The notes beneath the pieces were generated by a model. It saw nothing but the letters and a program-made list of their open reading frames with translations, was not told the DNA's origin and did no database searches. Below, piece by piece: positions 7,900 through 16,583 of a DNA stretch of 64,000 nucleotides. A program made the translations under genes and the position numbers. Origin of the DNA: UBA5859 sp041940025 (GTDB lineage Bacteria > Pseudomonadota > Gammaproteobacteria > UBA5859); the NCBI GenBank assembly GCA_041940025.1, contig JBGTSY010000003.1:124001-188000 (forward strand), read 5' to 3'. The stretch's first letter is position 1. Every line of letters starts with the position of its first letter.

Positions 7900-9132
7900 C
7901 TATGTGAGACGGTCAGGCAGAGGTTTTGTGCTATCTATGGAAGTATAGATAGGCATCAGTAGGAAAAAGCCAAAGTACACCAGGGAGAAAAATCGAGCCA
8001 ACTGGGTGTAGAGTTCTGTAGGCGGCATCAATCCTAAGTATCCCAGAACGAGAAACGCTAGCGCAAAGGCGGTGAGTGCCATTTTTGTCAGCGGCCCTTT
8101 ATATCGAATCGAGCGCACCGGGCTTCTATCTAACCAAGGCAGAAAAAAGAACATCATTATCGATGCACCCATGGCAATGAAACCCAACAGTGGATTGGGG
8201 ATGGCACGCAAAATGGCATAAAAAGGTGCGAAATACCAAACTGGCGCAATGTGTTCAGGGGTCTTTAATGGATCCGCAGGAATAAAGTTATTCGCTTCTA
8301 AAAAGTAACCGCCCATCTCTGGCAGATAAAAAATCACGATAGCGAAGAAAATCAAAAAGACCGCCACGCCCACAATATCCTTCACCGTGTAATAAGGATG
8401 AAAGGGTACGCCATCCACGGGTTTGCCATCGGCATCGAGATTGTCATTGATCTCGATGCCATCGGGATTATTTGAACCCACTTCATGCAGCGCGATGAGG
8501 TGCACCACAACCAGAGCCACGAGAGCTAATGGCAATGCAATCACATGCAAAGCGAAAAATCGGTTAAGAGTAATATCGGAAATCACAAAATCACCGCGTA
8601 CCACCAGCGCCAACATATCGCCAATAAAGGGGATCACTCCCACTAAATTCACAATCACCTGTGCAGCCCAGTAAGACATTTGCCCCCAGGGTAATAGATA
8701 ACCCATAAATCCTTCAGCCATCAGCACAATATAGATCAACATGCCAACAATCCACAGCAGCTCTCTGGGTGCCCGATAAGAGCCATAGAGCAAGCCGCGA
8801 AACATGTGCAGATAGACCACAATAAAAAATGCAGTGGCACCGGTGGAGTGGATATAGCGTATCAGCCAGCCAAAACGCACATCCCGCATGATGTACTCCA
8901 CACTGGCGAATGCCTCCTCGGCGCTGGGTTTGTAACTCATGGTCAAGAAGATGCCGGATACAATCTGAATCACCAACACCAACAACGCTAAAGAGCCGAA
9001 AAAGTACCAGAAGTTAAAATTCTTCGGTGCATAATACTCTGAAGCACTGGCACGGATGATGGCTTGAATAGGAAACCTGTGTTCCACCCAATCCATAAAT
9101 TTTGTTGTGTTGTTACTAATCAGTTCTTTCAT
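7900..9132 (-). CDS. petB: ubiquinol-cytochrome c reductase, cytochrome b
   Basis: The membrane core of complex III: 410 residues with eight predicted membrane helices. The conserved quinol-site PEWY motif appears here as PVWY (IAPVWYFAPFYAILR), and the b-haem histidines lie in the helices holding IRYIHSTGATAFFIVVYLHM and FFALHVIALPLALVALVVVH. Length matches full cytochrome b, not a split b6/IV pair. It starts 3 bases after the petA stop and is followed 12 bases later by petC, so the three are translated from one mRNA. Confidence 0.96.
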   Translation of the reverse strand: MKELISNNTTKFMDWVEHRFPIQAIIRASASEYYAPKNFNFWYFFGSLALLVLVIQIVSGIFLTMSYKPSAEEAFASVEYIMRDVRFGWLIRYIHSTGATAFFIVVYLHMFRGLLYGSYRAPRELLWIVGMLIYIVLMAEGFMGYLLPWGQMSYWAAQVIVNLVGVIPFIGDMLALVVRGDFVISDITLNRFFALHVIALPLALVALVVVHLIALHEVGSNNPDGIEINDNLDADGKPVDGVPFHPYYTVKDIVGVAVFLIFFAIVIFYLPEMGGYFLEANNFIPADPLKTPEHIAPVWYFAPFYAILRAIPNPLLGFIAMGASIMMFFFLPWLDRSPVRSIRYKGPLTKMALTAFALAFLVLGYLGLMPPTELYTQLARFFSLVYFGFFLLMPIYTSIDSTKPLPDRLT

Positions 9133-9135
9133 CGC

Positions 9136-9729
9136 CTAGGCCGCCTCTGTATCCACACCAATGAGTAGGGTTTCGTCGTCGAGATATTTATGCGGTGGAA
9201 TCGGTAAATTCGTTGGTGCCGGTACACCTTTATAGACTCTTCCAGCTAAATCGAATTTGGAACCATGACAAGGACAATAAAAACCTCCCAGCCAGTCCGT
9301 CCCTAAATCCGCAGCGCCGGCATCTGGACGATAAGTGGGTGAGCACCCGAGATGGGTGCAGGATCCCACCACCACCAGGTACTTTTCCTTAAGAGAACGT
9401 GACTCGTTCTGACAATATTCTGGTTGTTGATCTTTTTCCGACTGGGGATCCCGCAACTCGCCGGTAAGCTGTTGCAGGGTAGATAGAGCAGATTCGGTCC
9501 GATGTAAGATCCAGACTGGCTGACCACGCCACTTCACCCGGATCAACTGCCCAGGTTCAAGTTTTTTTAGTGATACTTCTACTGGCGCACCCGCCGCCCG
9601 CGCCCTCGCGCTGGGTGTCCAACTGGCAGCAAAGGGTATCGCCACCCCCGCGCCAACCACGCCGCCCAACGCTGCGGTCGTGCCAATAAGAAACCAACGA
9701 CGGCCGTTGCTTACACCATCTTCGCTCAT
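9136..9729 (-). CDS. petA: ubiquinol-cytochrome c reductase, Rieske iron-sulfur subunit
   Basis: A 197-residue Rieske protein. The N-terminus has a twin-arginine-like motif (GRRWFLIG) followed by a membrane anchor at about 11-34. The 2Fe-2S ligands are Cys124 and His126 in CTHLGC and Cys152 and His155 in CPCHGS; Cys129 and Cys154 would form the cluster-shielding disulfide. A hinge rich in Ala and Arg lies at about 41-48. First gene of petABC. In many relatives rpsI lies upstream; here the upstream neighbour is a divergent hybrid kinase gene 387 bases away. Confidence 0.96.
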   Translation of the reverse strand: MSEDGVSNGRRWFLIGTTAALGGVVGAGVAIPFAASWTPSARARAAGAPVEVSLKKLEPGQLIRVKWRGQPVWILHRTESALSTLQQLTGELRDPQSEKDQQPEYCQNESRSLKEKYLVVVGSCTHLGCSPTYRPDAGAADLGTDWLGGFYCPCHGSKFDLAGRVYKGVPAPTNLPIPPHKYLDDETLLIGVDTEAA

Positions 9730-9759
9730 GCCAATTTTCTCCGGGATAGTCGCAATTCA

Positions 9760-9841
9760 CTCAAGGACCAAGCTGCTGATACGCCCTTCAAAGGCAAGCA
9801 GTGCAGTGGCCGGATCTGACTCGGCGCGTATTGTCCTTGAG
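9760..9841 (-). promoter_or_regulatory. inverted repeat, candidate structured leader of petABC mRNA
   Basis: CTCAAGGAC (9760-9768) pairs perfectly with GTCCTTGAG (9833-9841). Inside it, ATACGC (9779-9784) pairs with GCGTAT (9824-9829), and the remaining loop can form two small hairpins (GCCG/CGGC and CCTT/AAGG, read on the minus strand). The whole lies 30-112 bases upstream of the petA start and would be within its 5' leader if transcription starts near 9955. I recognise no known RNA family. Alternatively it is a protein-binding site or chance. Confidence 0.4.
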
Positions 9842-9954
9842 AAACCACTCTGAATCAAGGTCAATCCTGCTGAAAAACGTCATATGTTCAGTTTCAGGCT
9901 AACGAAAAATCCCACAGAAAACCCGCCAATAAGACGTTAGCTGTGATATTACAT

Positions 9955-9973
9955 TATAATTAGCGAATTAGCG
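9955..9973. promoter_or_regulatory. TATAAT box overlapped by tandem AATTAGCG repeats
   Basis: TATAAT at 9955-9960 is a perfect minus-10 box on the plus strand, and an overlapping ATTATA lets it be read on the other strand too. AATTAGCG at 9958-9965 is repeated directly at 9966-9973. The minus-35 matches on both strands are poor, so an activator may be needed. The repeats could be its operator, but no footprint is known. Confidence 0.35.
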
Positions 9974-10116
9974 GATAATAAGAAGTCTACCCGTATCAAC
10001 AGCGACTCCGTAGGCTGTGAGGCGTTCAAATAGACGTAGTTGATGTGGCTCATTGACACAATGCATACTCAATTTTCGAATTTCCCAGTGAAAAATCAGC
10101 CGAAAGCGAGCAGGGC

Positions 10117-12582
10117 GTGACAAATCCATTGATCAAATCGGCGCCCAAGTTGCGTCGGCTCACCATTCGCCGTGGCTTACCGTGGATCATTCTAATCTTC
10201 ACATTAAGCAGTATCGCCATCACGACTGTGAATTATCAAGTCATACGCGCGCTCTCTCTCAGTCGCGCATATATCAACGCCGAGTCTCTATATGCCAAGC
10301 ATCGAGCACATGCGGTGGAAGAAATGATTCGCTATGCCTATAACCAGAATATTTTTCATTTTCAGCAGTTCAAAGAGGAAATTGCTATCCCACTGAATGG
10401 CATCGAACTACGCTCGCAGATTGTTAACGAAAATTTAGAATTTGAGTGGCCTCTATTTCAATCCCACTTACTGCAAGCAGGTCTCAGTGAAACCGATGCA
10501 GCGTTAATTGTCTCCTCTTTTAAGCGATTTCAAAGCAGCGGCTTTGTAGAGAAATCCGTTCGAAGATGGGAACAGGTCGACCCCCTACTGATTCAATTGA
10601 TGGCACAAGGGGTCAAGATACACGAGGCCATCTCGAGTTCGCAATGGAGTCTAAAAGAGCGGGAGGCAGAGCTACTTAAACTTCATCAAATTAATACCAA
10701 GATTATCTTGTTAGAGGATGAGTTTGCGGAGTGGATCGAACAGGAGTCCCAACAACTTGAACAAATATTGTTACGGGTGTCTGTTGGCATCACCCTGCTT
10801 TTTATGGCTGTTAGCCTGGCCGCAGCAGTCTATTTTGGCCAACGCTTTAGACGCGGAGTGATGGCGTTGTATCGCACAGCGCTGCGCATCACCCAAGGAG
10901 ATCTATCCGCCAGAGTCACTTTACCGCCAGGTGATGAGCTGAGCAAACTGGCAGAAAAGTTCAATCAAATGACTGCCACTATCAGTGAAAGCCAAGAACG
11001 ACTAATAGAGCAAAACCAACAACTGGTGGACGCAAAGGACATGGCGCTGCAATCCCTGAACGCCAAATCGGAATTTCTTGCCAATATGAGCCACGAAATT
11101 CGCACGCCCATGAACGGTGTGTTAGGCATGTTGGAGCTATTGTCCACCACTGAACTCAATGAATTCCAGCGTGAATGTGTGACGCTATCGCTGAACTCCG
11201 CCGCCACACTATTGAATCTAATCAACGATGTGCTTGACTTATCAAAAATCGAATCGGGTAAGCTGGTGTTAGAATCCGTGGAGTTTGATCTACACCAATG
11301 CGTGGAAGAAATCGCTTCGCTCTACTCCGCGCAAAACAAGCAAGCCGATCTGGAAATCGCCTGTTATATCGCCCCCAATGTGCCACAAATTATTCGCGGT
11401 GATCCTACACGACTACGCCAAATCCTCGCTAACTTGATGGCAAACGCCATCAAATTTACCGAGTCTGGTAGCGTGGTGGTACGCTGCCATACAGTAGAAT
11501 CACGGGAAAATAACCACTGTTTGTTACATTTTGAAATTGAAGATACCGGTATTGGTATTGCCCCGGAAAACCAAGACAAGTTATTTGACGCATTTGTGCA
11601 GGCAGATGGCTCGACTACCAGACGTCATGGCGGTACAGGCTTGGGACTCACCATCGCCAGTGAACTGAAAGAGTTGATGGGTGGAGACATTGGCGTGGAC
11701 AGCCAGTTAGGTGAAGGGGCGCGCTTTTGGTTCACCATTGATGTCATGATTGTCGCGCCCTACCCCTCCGAACCAACCTTAGCAAACCTGCATGGGTGGT
11801 TAATCGGCAACGACAGCATCAATTTGCGCATCCTGTCTCAATATCTGGACGAGTGGAACATACAAATAAAACGGGTGATGGATCCCGTCGAATTACTCTC
11901 ACAACTCGCACAACATTCAGTGGATCGGGCCCCAGATTTCATCATGCTCGATGATCGGTTAGAAGGCGTATCACAGATCCAACTCCATCAACGCCTACTG
12001 GCTGATCCGAAGCTCAACCCGGTGCCTATGATCGCGCTCAACCGGTTTAAAGATTACCTTCTTGAACCCAACGATATGGCGCCCTATTTCGAGCAATTAA
12101 GCAAACCATTACGTCTTTCTATCTTACGCCGGGCTTTACTGCGGCTGCACGCAGATACCGATGAGACGATCACCACGACTCAAGAGTCTCTGCCCCCCCT
12201 GCAGGGGCACATTATGATCGTCGAAGACAATAAGGTAAATCAGCAAGTCGCGCTGCGCATGGTAGAAAAATTGGGTCTCACTGCAGATATCGCAAACTCT
12301 GGGGAAGAAGCAATCCAACTGGTTCATGAAAAACCCTTCGACTTGATATTAATGGATTGTCAAATGCCAGACCTAGATGGCTACCAGACCACCGCAATTA
12401 TTCGACAGGAAGAGTCCATAAAAGAGATTCCCATCATTGCCATTACCGCCAATGCCATCGGACCGGTGAAACAGAGGTGCATCAATGCCGGCATGGATGC
12501 ATGTCTAATTAAACCAGTAAAATTAGAACTTCTATATCAAACATTAGCAGTTTGGCTAAGCTCAAATTGCAAAAATAATTAA
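10117..12582 (+). CDS. BarA-like hybrid sensor histidine kinase
   Basis: An 821-residue membrane sensor kinase. Two membrane helices (about 20-43 and 219-241) flank a mostly helical periplasmic domain of some 175 residues. HAMP follows at about 243-295, then the phospho-acceptor helix with His326 (NMSHEIRTPMNG) and the ATPase domain with its N, G1 and G2 boxes (NAIKFTESG, DTGIGI, GTGLGL). A degenerate receiver lies at about 550-675 and a true receiver at about 695-815 with Asp747 (LILMDCQMPDLDG). Unlike E. coli BarA there is no C-terminal Hpt domain, so it must use a separate Hpt protein or phosphorylate another regulator. The start is a GTG. The partner is not in this window. Confidence 0.85.
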   Translation: MTNPLIKSAPKLRRLTIRRGLPWIILIFTLSSIAITTVNYQVIRALSLSRAYINAESLYAKHRAHAVEEMIRYAYNQNIFHFQQFKEEIAIPLNGIELRSQIVNENLEFEWPLFQSHLLQAGLSETDAALIVSSFKRFQSSGFVEKSVRRWEQVDPLLIQLMAQGVKIHEAISSSQWSLKEREAELLKLHQINTKIILLEDEFAEWIEQESQQLEQILLRVSVGITLLFMAVSLAAAVYFGQRFRRGVMALYRTALRITQGDLSARVTLPPGDELSKLAEKFNQMTATISESQERLIEQNQQLVDAKDMALQSLNAKSEFLANMSHEIRTPMNGVLGMLELLSTTELNEFQRECVTLSLNSAATLLNLINDVLDLSKIESGKLVLESVEFDLHQCVEEIASLYSAQNKQADLEIACYIAPNVPQIIRGDPTRLRQILANLMANAIKFTESGSVVVRCHTVESRENNHCLLHFEIEDTGIGIAPENQDKLFDAFVQADGSTTRRHGGTGLGLTIASELKELMGGDIGVDSQLGEGARFWFTIDVMIVAPYPSEPTLANLHGWLIGNDSINLRILSQYLDEWNIQIKRVMDPVELLSQLAQHSVDRAPDFIMLDDRLEGVSQIQLHQRLLADPKLNPVPMIALNRFKDYLLEPNDMAPYFEQLSKPLRLSILRRALLRLHADTDETITTTQESLPPLQGHIMIVEDNKVNQQVALRMVEKLGLTADIANSGEEAIQLVHEKPFDLILMDCQMPDLDGYQTTAIIRQEESIKEIPIIAITANAIGPVKQRCINAGMDACLIKPVKLELLYQTLAVWLSSNCKNN

Positions 12583-12677
12583 GATCATGCAACCATTTCT
12601 GCAAGGTGTCATATTTGTTCCCAGCGCCTTTCTATGGAAGAATAGTTTTAACTAAAGTTTAATCCCGGAGTACGGCG

Positions 12678-13172
12678 ATGATAGACGCCGATGGTTTCCG
12701 CCCCAATATTGGCATTATGATTTCCAATGAAGCATGCCAGTTACTTTGGGCGCGACGTTTCCAGCAAGATGCATGGCAGTTTCCCCAGGGGGGTATCAAA
12801 CGAGATGAGTCACCGGAGCAAGCTCTGTTTCGGGAACTATATGAAGAGGTCGGTCTCACCGACTCCCAAGTTGAGGTTTTGGGTCGGACACAAAACTGGC
12901 TGAATTACCGCTTGCCCAAGAAATATATCCGCGCCGATCAAATTCCAACCTGTATTGGTCAGCGGCAACTTTGGTACCTGTTACGCCTGACCTGCGAAGA
13001 CAGTGCCGTCAAGTTGGATCATACGGCACATCAAGAATTTGATCAGTGGCGTTGGGTCAGCTATTGGTATCCGATACACGCAGTGGTGGAATTTAAACAA
13101 GCCGTCTATCGACGCGCCCTGGCAGAACTCGCGCCTATATTATTCTCCTCAAAAAAGGTTGGTTTGTGTTAA
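12678..13172 (+). CDS. rppH: RNA pyrophosphohydrolase RppH (Nudix)
   Basis: RppH removes pyrophosphate from the 5' end of mRNAs and so opens them to RNase E decay. The 164-residue protein has a complete Nudix box at about 38-60 (GGIKRDESPEQALFRELYEE followed by VGL), the WQFPQGGI lead-in, and the family's downstream QRQLWYLLRL segment. GGAG precedes the ATG at good spacing. It overlaps ptsP by 7 bases, the same gene pair as in E. coli and Pseudomonas, which points to coupled translation. Confidence 0.95.
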   Translation: MIDADGFRPNIGIMISNEACQLLWARRFQQDAWQFPQGGIKRDESPEQALFRELYEEVGLTDSQVEVLGRTQNWLNYRLPKKYIRADQIPTCIGQRQLWYLLRLTCEDSAVKLDHTAHQEFDQWRWVSYWYPIHAVVEFKQAVYRRALAELAPILFSSKKVGLC

Positions 13173-15457
13173 AGATCTTGCGCAGCATTGTGCAGGAAGT
13201 GAGTTCAGCACCCAATCTGGACAGCGCCATGCGCATCATAGTGGAGCGGGTGCGCTCTTCAATGGCGGCAGATTTATGTTCCATTTATCTCCTCAATCCA
13301 CCCCATCATAGCTACATACTCAGAGCCAGCACCGGCCTCAAACCCGAAACCATCGGCCAAATCAGCTTGAAACCGAACGAAGGATTGATAGGCTACGTGG
13401 CCGAAGAAAAACGGCCGATTAATTTAACCAACGCACAACAACATGAACGCTTTCGCTTATTCCCAGAGAGTGGAGAAGAATTGTTCCATGGGTTTCTTGG
13501 CATTCCTATTATTCAGCATGGAGAGGTACTAGGCGTCTTGGTGGTGCAACAAAAAGCAAAACGTGAGTTTTCCGAAGACGAAGTTGCATTTCTAGTCACT
13601 GTCTCAGCACAACTGGCAGGGGTGATTACGCAAGCAAAATCGACACAATTTTCTCATCAGTTGCGGTCCAAGACATCCAATACATCTTTAAATCAGTTAC
13701 ACGGACTCTCTGGCGCACCTGGAATCGCCATCGGCAAGGCCGTTGTGGTTTACCCCAGTTTAGGACTCGATGCGATCCCGGACAGACGCACCGCCAATCC
13801 GGCCATTGATTTACAATTATTAGAAATCGCCGTTCAACATACTCGTCGAGACATTCAAGCTAAACTACACCAGCTAGAATCTCTATTGCCGAAAGAGACT
13901 CAGGCGCTATTTGAGGCCTATTTGGCGATGCTCGAGAGCGACACCCTAATAGGTGCCACCAAGCAGGAGATAGAATCAGGTCTATGGGTGGCGACCGCGC
14001 TACGGGTTACATTTAGTAAACAGGCAAACATCCTGGCCAACATGGATGATCTCTACCTTCGACAGCGGGCTTCTGATATTTTGGATCTGGGAAGACAAAT
14101 CTTAAATCACCTCGAGCCTGGCGCCCAAAAGCCGCGGCATTATCCTTCCCAAACCATTTTAATTGGTGAGGAAATCACCCCGAGTATATTGGTGGAGGTG
14201 CCCGCACACAAACTTGCCGCCATGGTGCAGTGCCGAGGGGCGGTCGCCTCTCACAGCGCCATCTTAGCGCAAACATTAGGGATCCCTGCGGTGATGGGCA
14301 TAAGCGATTTGCCGCTACGGTACCTCGACGGTCTGGAAATGATTGTGGATGGGTACCGCGGTCAGGTGCAACTCAAACCAGATAGAGCCACGAAACACAC
14401 CTATCAGCAATTGATTCGCACAGAGCAATCACTGCAGAATCTACTCAATAGTGCTCGCCAACAACCGTGCCGAACCCTAGATGGCGTCACCATCGAGCTA
14501 CAGGTCAATTTAGGCTTGGCAGGCCAGGTCACCCCGGCAGAAACCTCTTTCACCGATGGGGTGGGCTTATTTCGAACCGAAACCCTTTTCCAGCAAATGG
14601 AACGCTTCCCCAGCGAGCAGGAACAATATCAATCCTACCGGGATATCTTGCAAACTTTTCATCCCAAACCGGTGTGCATTAGAACGCTGGATATAGGTGG
14701 AGACAAGTCATTGCCTTACTTCCCTATCTCCGAAGAAAACCCGTTTTTAGGCTGGCGCGGGATCCGCATCTCTTTAGATCATCCTGAGGTATTTCACACC
14801 CAATTACACGCCCTGATGCGGGCAAACTTAGGCTTAGGCAATCTACACATATCCATTCCTATGATCACCCAATTAGCTGAGATTAATCAGGCATTGTGCA
14901 TCGCCGATCAGGTTAGGGATGAGTTGATTGGCAGGTATAATGAATTTGCCCCACCCCCGATAGGTATGATGGCGGAAGTACCGGCGGCTATTTTTCAATG
15001 CCGACAGTACGCTAAACGTGCTGATTTTGTCTCCATTGGCACCAACGATCTCACTCAGTATTTGCTCGCGGTGGACAGAAACAACAGCCGTGTTGCCAAA
15101 CTGTACGATCACCTGCATCCAGCCGTGTTAACTGCCATCGCCACCATGGTTGCCGACTGTGCGCATGAAAACACCCCCGTAAGTGTGTGTGGCGAAATGG
15201 CAGGCGATCCCCTAGCGGCAGTGATATTGGTAGGACTTGGGGTACACTCTTTAAGCATGCCCATCATGCGCATCCCTCGTATCAAATGGATCTTAAATCA
15301 CCTAGATGCACCTACCCTAGTGAAGCACAGCCAACATTGTTTGCAGCTGGACACCTCAAAGGAGATACGTGAACACACTAAAGCGTTGCTAATCGCCAAT
15401 GATTTGCAGCAGATGATCGAAAGTTCGCTCTTGGAAACCCATGCTACCGAGGGATAA
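13166..15457 (+). CDS. ptsP: PtsP, enzyme I of the nitrogen PTS
   Basis: EI-Ntr takes phosphate from PEP and hands it to an HPr-type carrier. The 763 residues hold a GAF domain (about 1-155), a linker, and the EI part: the N-terminal EI domain from about 180, the swivelling His domain with His363 (GAVASHSAILAQTLGIPAVM) and a PEP-binding barrel (GLFRTE, SIGTNDLTQYLLAVDR, VSVCGEMAGDP). It starts with GTG 13166 inside the rppH end. It is the only EI-type gene in the window and so the obvious phosphate source for the HPr encoded at 52530, since that PTS cluster lacks ptsI. The GAF domain could sense glutamine as reported for E. coli PtsP. Confidence 0.94.
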   Translation: MLKILRSIVQEVSSAPNLDSAMRIIVERVRSSMAADLCSIYLLNPPHHSYILRASTGLKPETIGQISLKPNEGLIGYVAEEKRPINLTNAQQHERFRLFPESGEELFHGFLGIPIIQHGEVLGVLVVQQKAKREFSEDEVAFLVTVSAQLAGVITQAKSTQFSHQLRSKTSNTSLNQLHGLSGAPGIAIGKAVVVYPSLGLDAIPDRRTANPAIDLQLLEIAVQHTRRDIQAKLHQLESLLPKETQALFEAYLAMLESDTLIGATKQEIESGLWVATALRVTFSKQANILANMDDLYLRQRASDILDLGRQILNHLEPGAQKPRHYPSQTILIGEEITPSILVEVPAHKLAAMVQCRGAVASHSAILAQTLGIPAVMGISDLPLRYLDGLEMIVDGYRGQVQLKPDRATKHTYQQLIRTEQSLQNLLNSARQQPCRTLDGVTIELQVNLGLAGQVTPAETSFTDGVGLFRTETLFQQMERFPSEQEQYQSYRDILQTFHPKPVCIRTLDIGGDKSLPYFPISEENPFLGWRGIRISLDHPEVFHTQLHALMRANLGLGNLHISIPMITQLAEINQALCIADQVRDELIGRYNEFAPPPIGMMAEVPAAIFQCRQYAKRADFVSIGTNDLTQYLLAVDRNNSRVAKLYDHLHPAVLTAIATMVADCAHENTPVSVCGEMAGDPLAAVILVGLGVHSLSMPIMRIPRIKWILNHLDAPTLVKHSQHCLQLDTSKEIREHTKALLIANDLQQMIESSLLETHATEG

Positions 15458-15555
15458 CTAATTGAACTCGGCATAAAATGGTCACAGCTCATTTTCACCA
15501 TGAGCGAAGCAAGGTACACTTGTGATTTGATTTGTACCATTTTCAGATCCCTGAC

Positions 15556-15577
15556 GCTGTGAGCATAGGCTCACGGC
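15556..15577 (+). promoter_or_regulatory. hairpin in the mlaC leader
   Basis: GCTGTGAGC and GCTCACGGC pair over 9 base pairs (one G-U) around the loop ATAG, 25 bases before the mlaC ATG and about 10 bases before its AGGAG ribosome site. No T run follows, so it is not a usual terminator of ptsP. It could act on mlaC translation or mRNA stability, or be left from the deletion that separated mlaC from mlaFED. Confidence 0.42.
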
Positions 15578-15602
15578 GGAACCACTGACCAGGAGTCATC
15601 CG

Positions 15603-16223
15603 ATGAACCAGATTAATAGTATAAAATTCATTGGCTTAACTATTATGTTTCTGTTCACAACCGGACAGATTCTGGCTTCTAATCCTCCCGAATTGGTTGT
15701 CAAGAATGTGAGCTTGCAAATGTTGGAGAACCTCTCCACCCATGCGCAAAACTATAAAGAAAATCCCAATCAACTGTATCAAGCAGTAGAAAAAATAGTC
15801 TTTCCACACTTTTACATAAAAAAAATGACCTACTATGTGTTGGGTCCAAATAGAAAAGATGCCAGTGAAGAGGAGATTGGGGCCTTCGCCCATGAGTTTC
15901 AGCAATTATTACTGCGCTCATACGCCTCGACGCTCCTGAGCTACTCTGATCAGAAAATCGAGTTTCTCGAACCTATCTATTCGAAAAAAAATCCTAATAT
16001 TGCCAAAGTCCCAACGCAGATTGTCATGTCAAATGGCACCACTATTAACGTTGCCTATCTCATGGAGAAAACGGACAATGTTTGGTTGGTATTCGAAATC
16101 ATAGTTGATGGCACCGGATTGTTAAAATCTTTTCGCGGTGATCTGAGCCAGGAGTTACAGAAAAGTGGCGTGGGCTCGGTCACTGAGCAACTGAAACTAA
16201 AAAACGAACAATCTAACTCTTAA
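15603..16223 (+). CDS. mlaC: MlaC, periplasmic phospholipid-binding protein
   Basis: MlaC shuttles phospholipids between the outer-membrane MlaA complex and the inner-membrane MlaFEDB transporter. The 206-residue protein has a Sec signal (cleavage likely after LA at about 25) and the MlaC/Ttg2 fold signs: the FPHFYIKKMTYYVLG segment, an FAHEFQQLLLRSYASTLLSY helix, and VNVAYLMEKTDNVWLVFEI...G. AGGAG precedes the ATG. Normally mlaF, mlaE and mlaD precede it and mlaB follows, before ibaG. Here ptsP lies upstream and ibaG only 60-90 bases downstream, so the gene is cut off from its transporter genes. Confidence 0.88.
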   Translation: MNQINSIKFIGLTIMFLFTTGQILASNPPELVVKNVSLQMLENLSTHAQNYKENPNQLYQAVEKIVFPHFYIKKMTYYVLGPNRKDASEEEIGAFAHEFQQLLLRSYASTLLSYSDQKIEFLEPIYSKKNPNIAKVPTQIVMSNGTTINVAYLMEKTDNVWLVFEIIVDGTGLLKSFRGDLSQELQKSGVGSVTEQLKLKNEQSNS

Positions 16224-16315
16224 TTTGTTGGTGGAATGAAGGTCCGAGCAGGAACCTGACTTCAATCCATCTAAAGTCACCCATGGGAATCACAAAAAAG
16301 GAAACCTCACACTTC

Positions 16316-16570
16316 ATGCTCCAACCAGAGTCAATTAAAGAGTCTATCCAACAAGGTCTCCCTGACGCGGAGGTATTTGTCAGCGGCGATGACGGCACTC
16401 ATTTTGAAGCCGTTGTGATCTCTGCGAAGTTCGAAGGCATCGGCCTGTTGCAGCAACATCAACTTGTCTATCAAACCTTAGGCGATAGATTTAGCCAGGA
16501 CATTCACGCCTTAGCATTAAAAACCTATACTCCGCTGGCCTGGCAAAACAAACAGTCCTCAAGCAAATAA
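16316..16570 (+). CDS. ibaG: IbaG/BolA family protein
   Basis: A small BolA-fold protein that in E. coli works with monothiol glutaredoxin in iron-sulfur handling and acid response. With the start at ATG 16316 it has 84 residues, the same as E. coli IbaG; an earlier ATG at 16283 would add 11 unlikely residues. The family core is clear: AEVFVSGDDGTHFEAVVIS then KTYTPLAWQ. A histidine in GTHF and the C-terminal HALALKTYTP are the usual cluster-ligand region. It precedes murA by 13 bases, as in E. coli and Pseudomonas. Confidence 0.9.
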   Translation: MLQPESIKESIQQGLPDAEVFVSGDDGTHFEAVVISAKFEGIGLLQQHQLVYQTLGDRFSQDIHALALKTYTPLAWQNKQSSSK

Positions 16571-16583
16571 GAATTTATTCAAT

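Larger units (their letters stand above)
9730..10116. other. 387-base divergent intergenic region, petABC / hybrid kinase
   Basis: No gene was found here. It must hold the promoters of petABC (minus) and of the kinase (plus). Its petA-proximal third carries a long inverted repeat (9760-9841) and its middle a TATAAT box overlapped by two tandem copies of AATTAGCG (9955-9973). A short plus-strand frame ending in SDSARIVLEKPL and a TGA at about 9856 is open but has no start codon or recognisable family. Confidence 0.5.

Noticed and set aside
9740..9856. Short plus-strand frame ending in SDSARIVLEKPL upstream of the kinase
   Set aside because: It has no start codon, no recognised family, and overlaps the inverted repeat, whose pairing explains the order in the sequence better.
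10965..11579. Minus-strand frames inside the hybrid kinase
   Set aside because: They lie opposite conserved kinase motifs and have no independent support.
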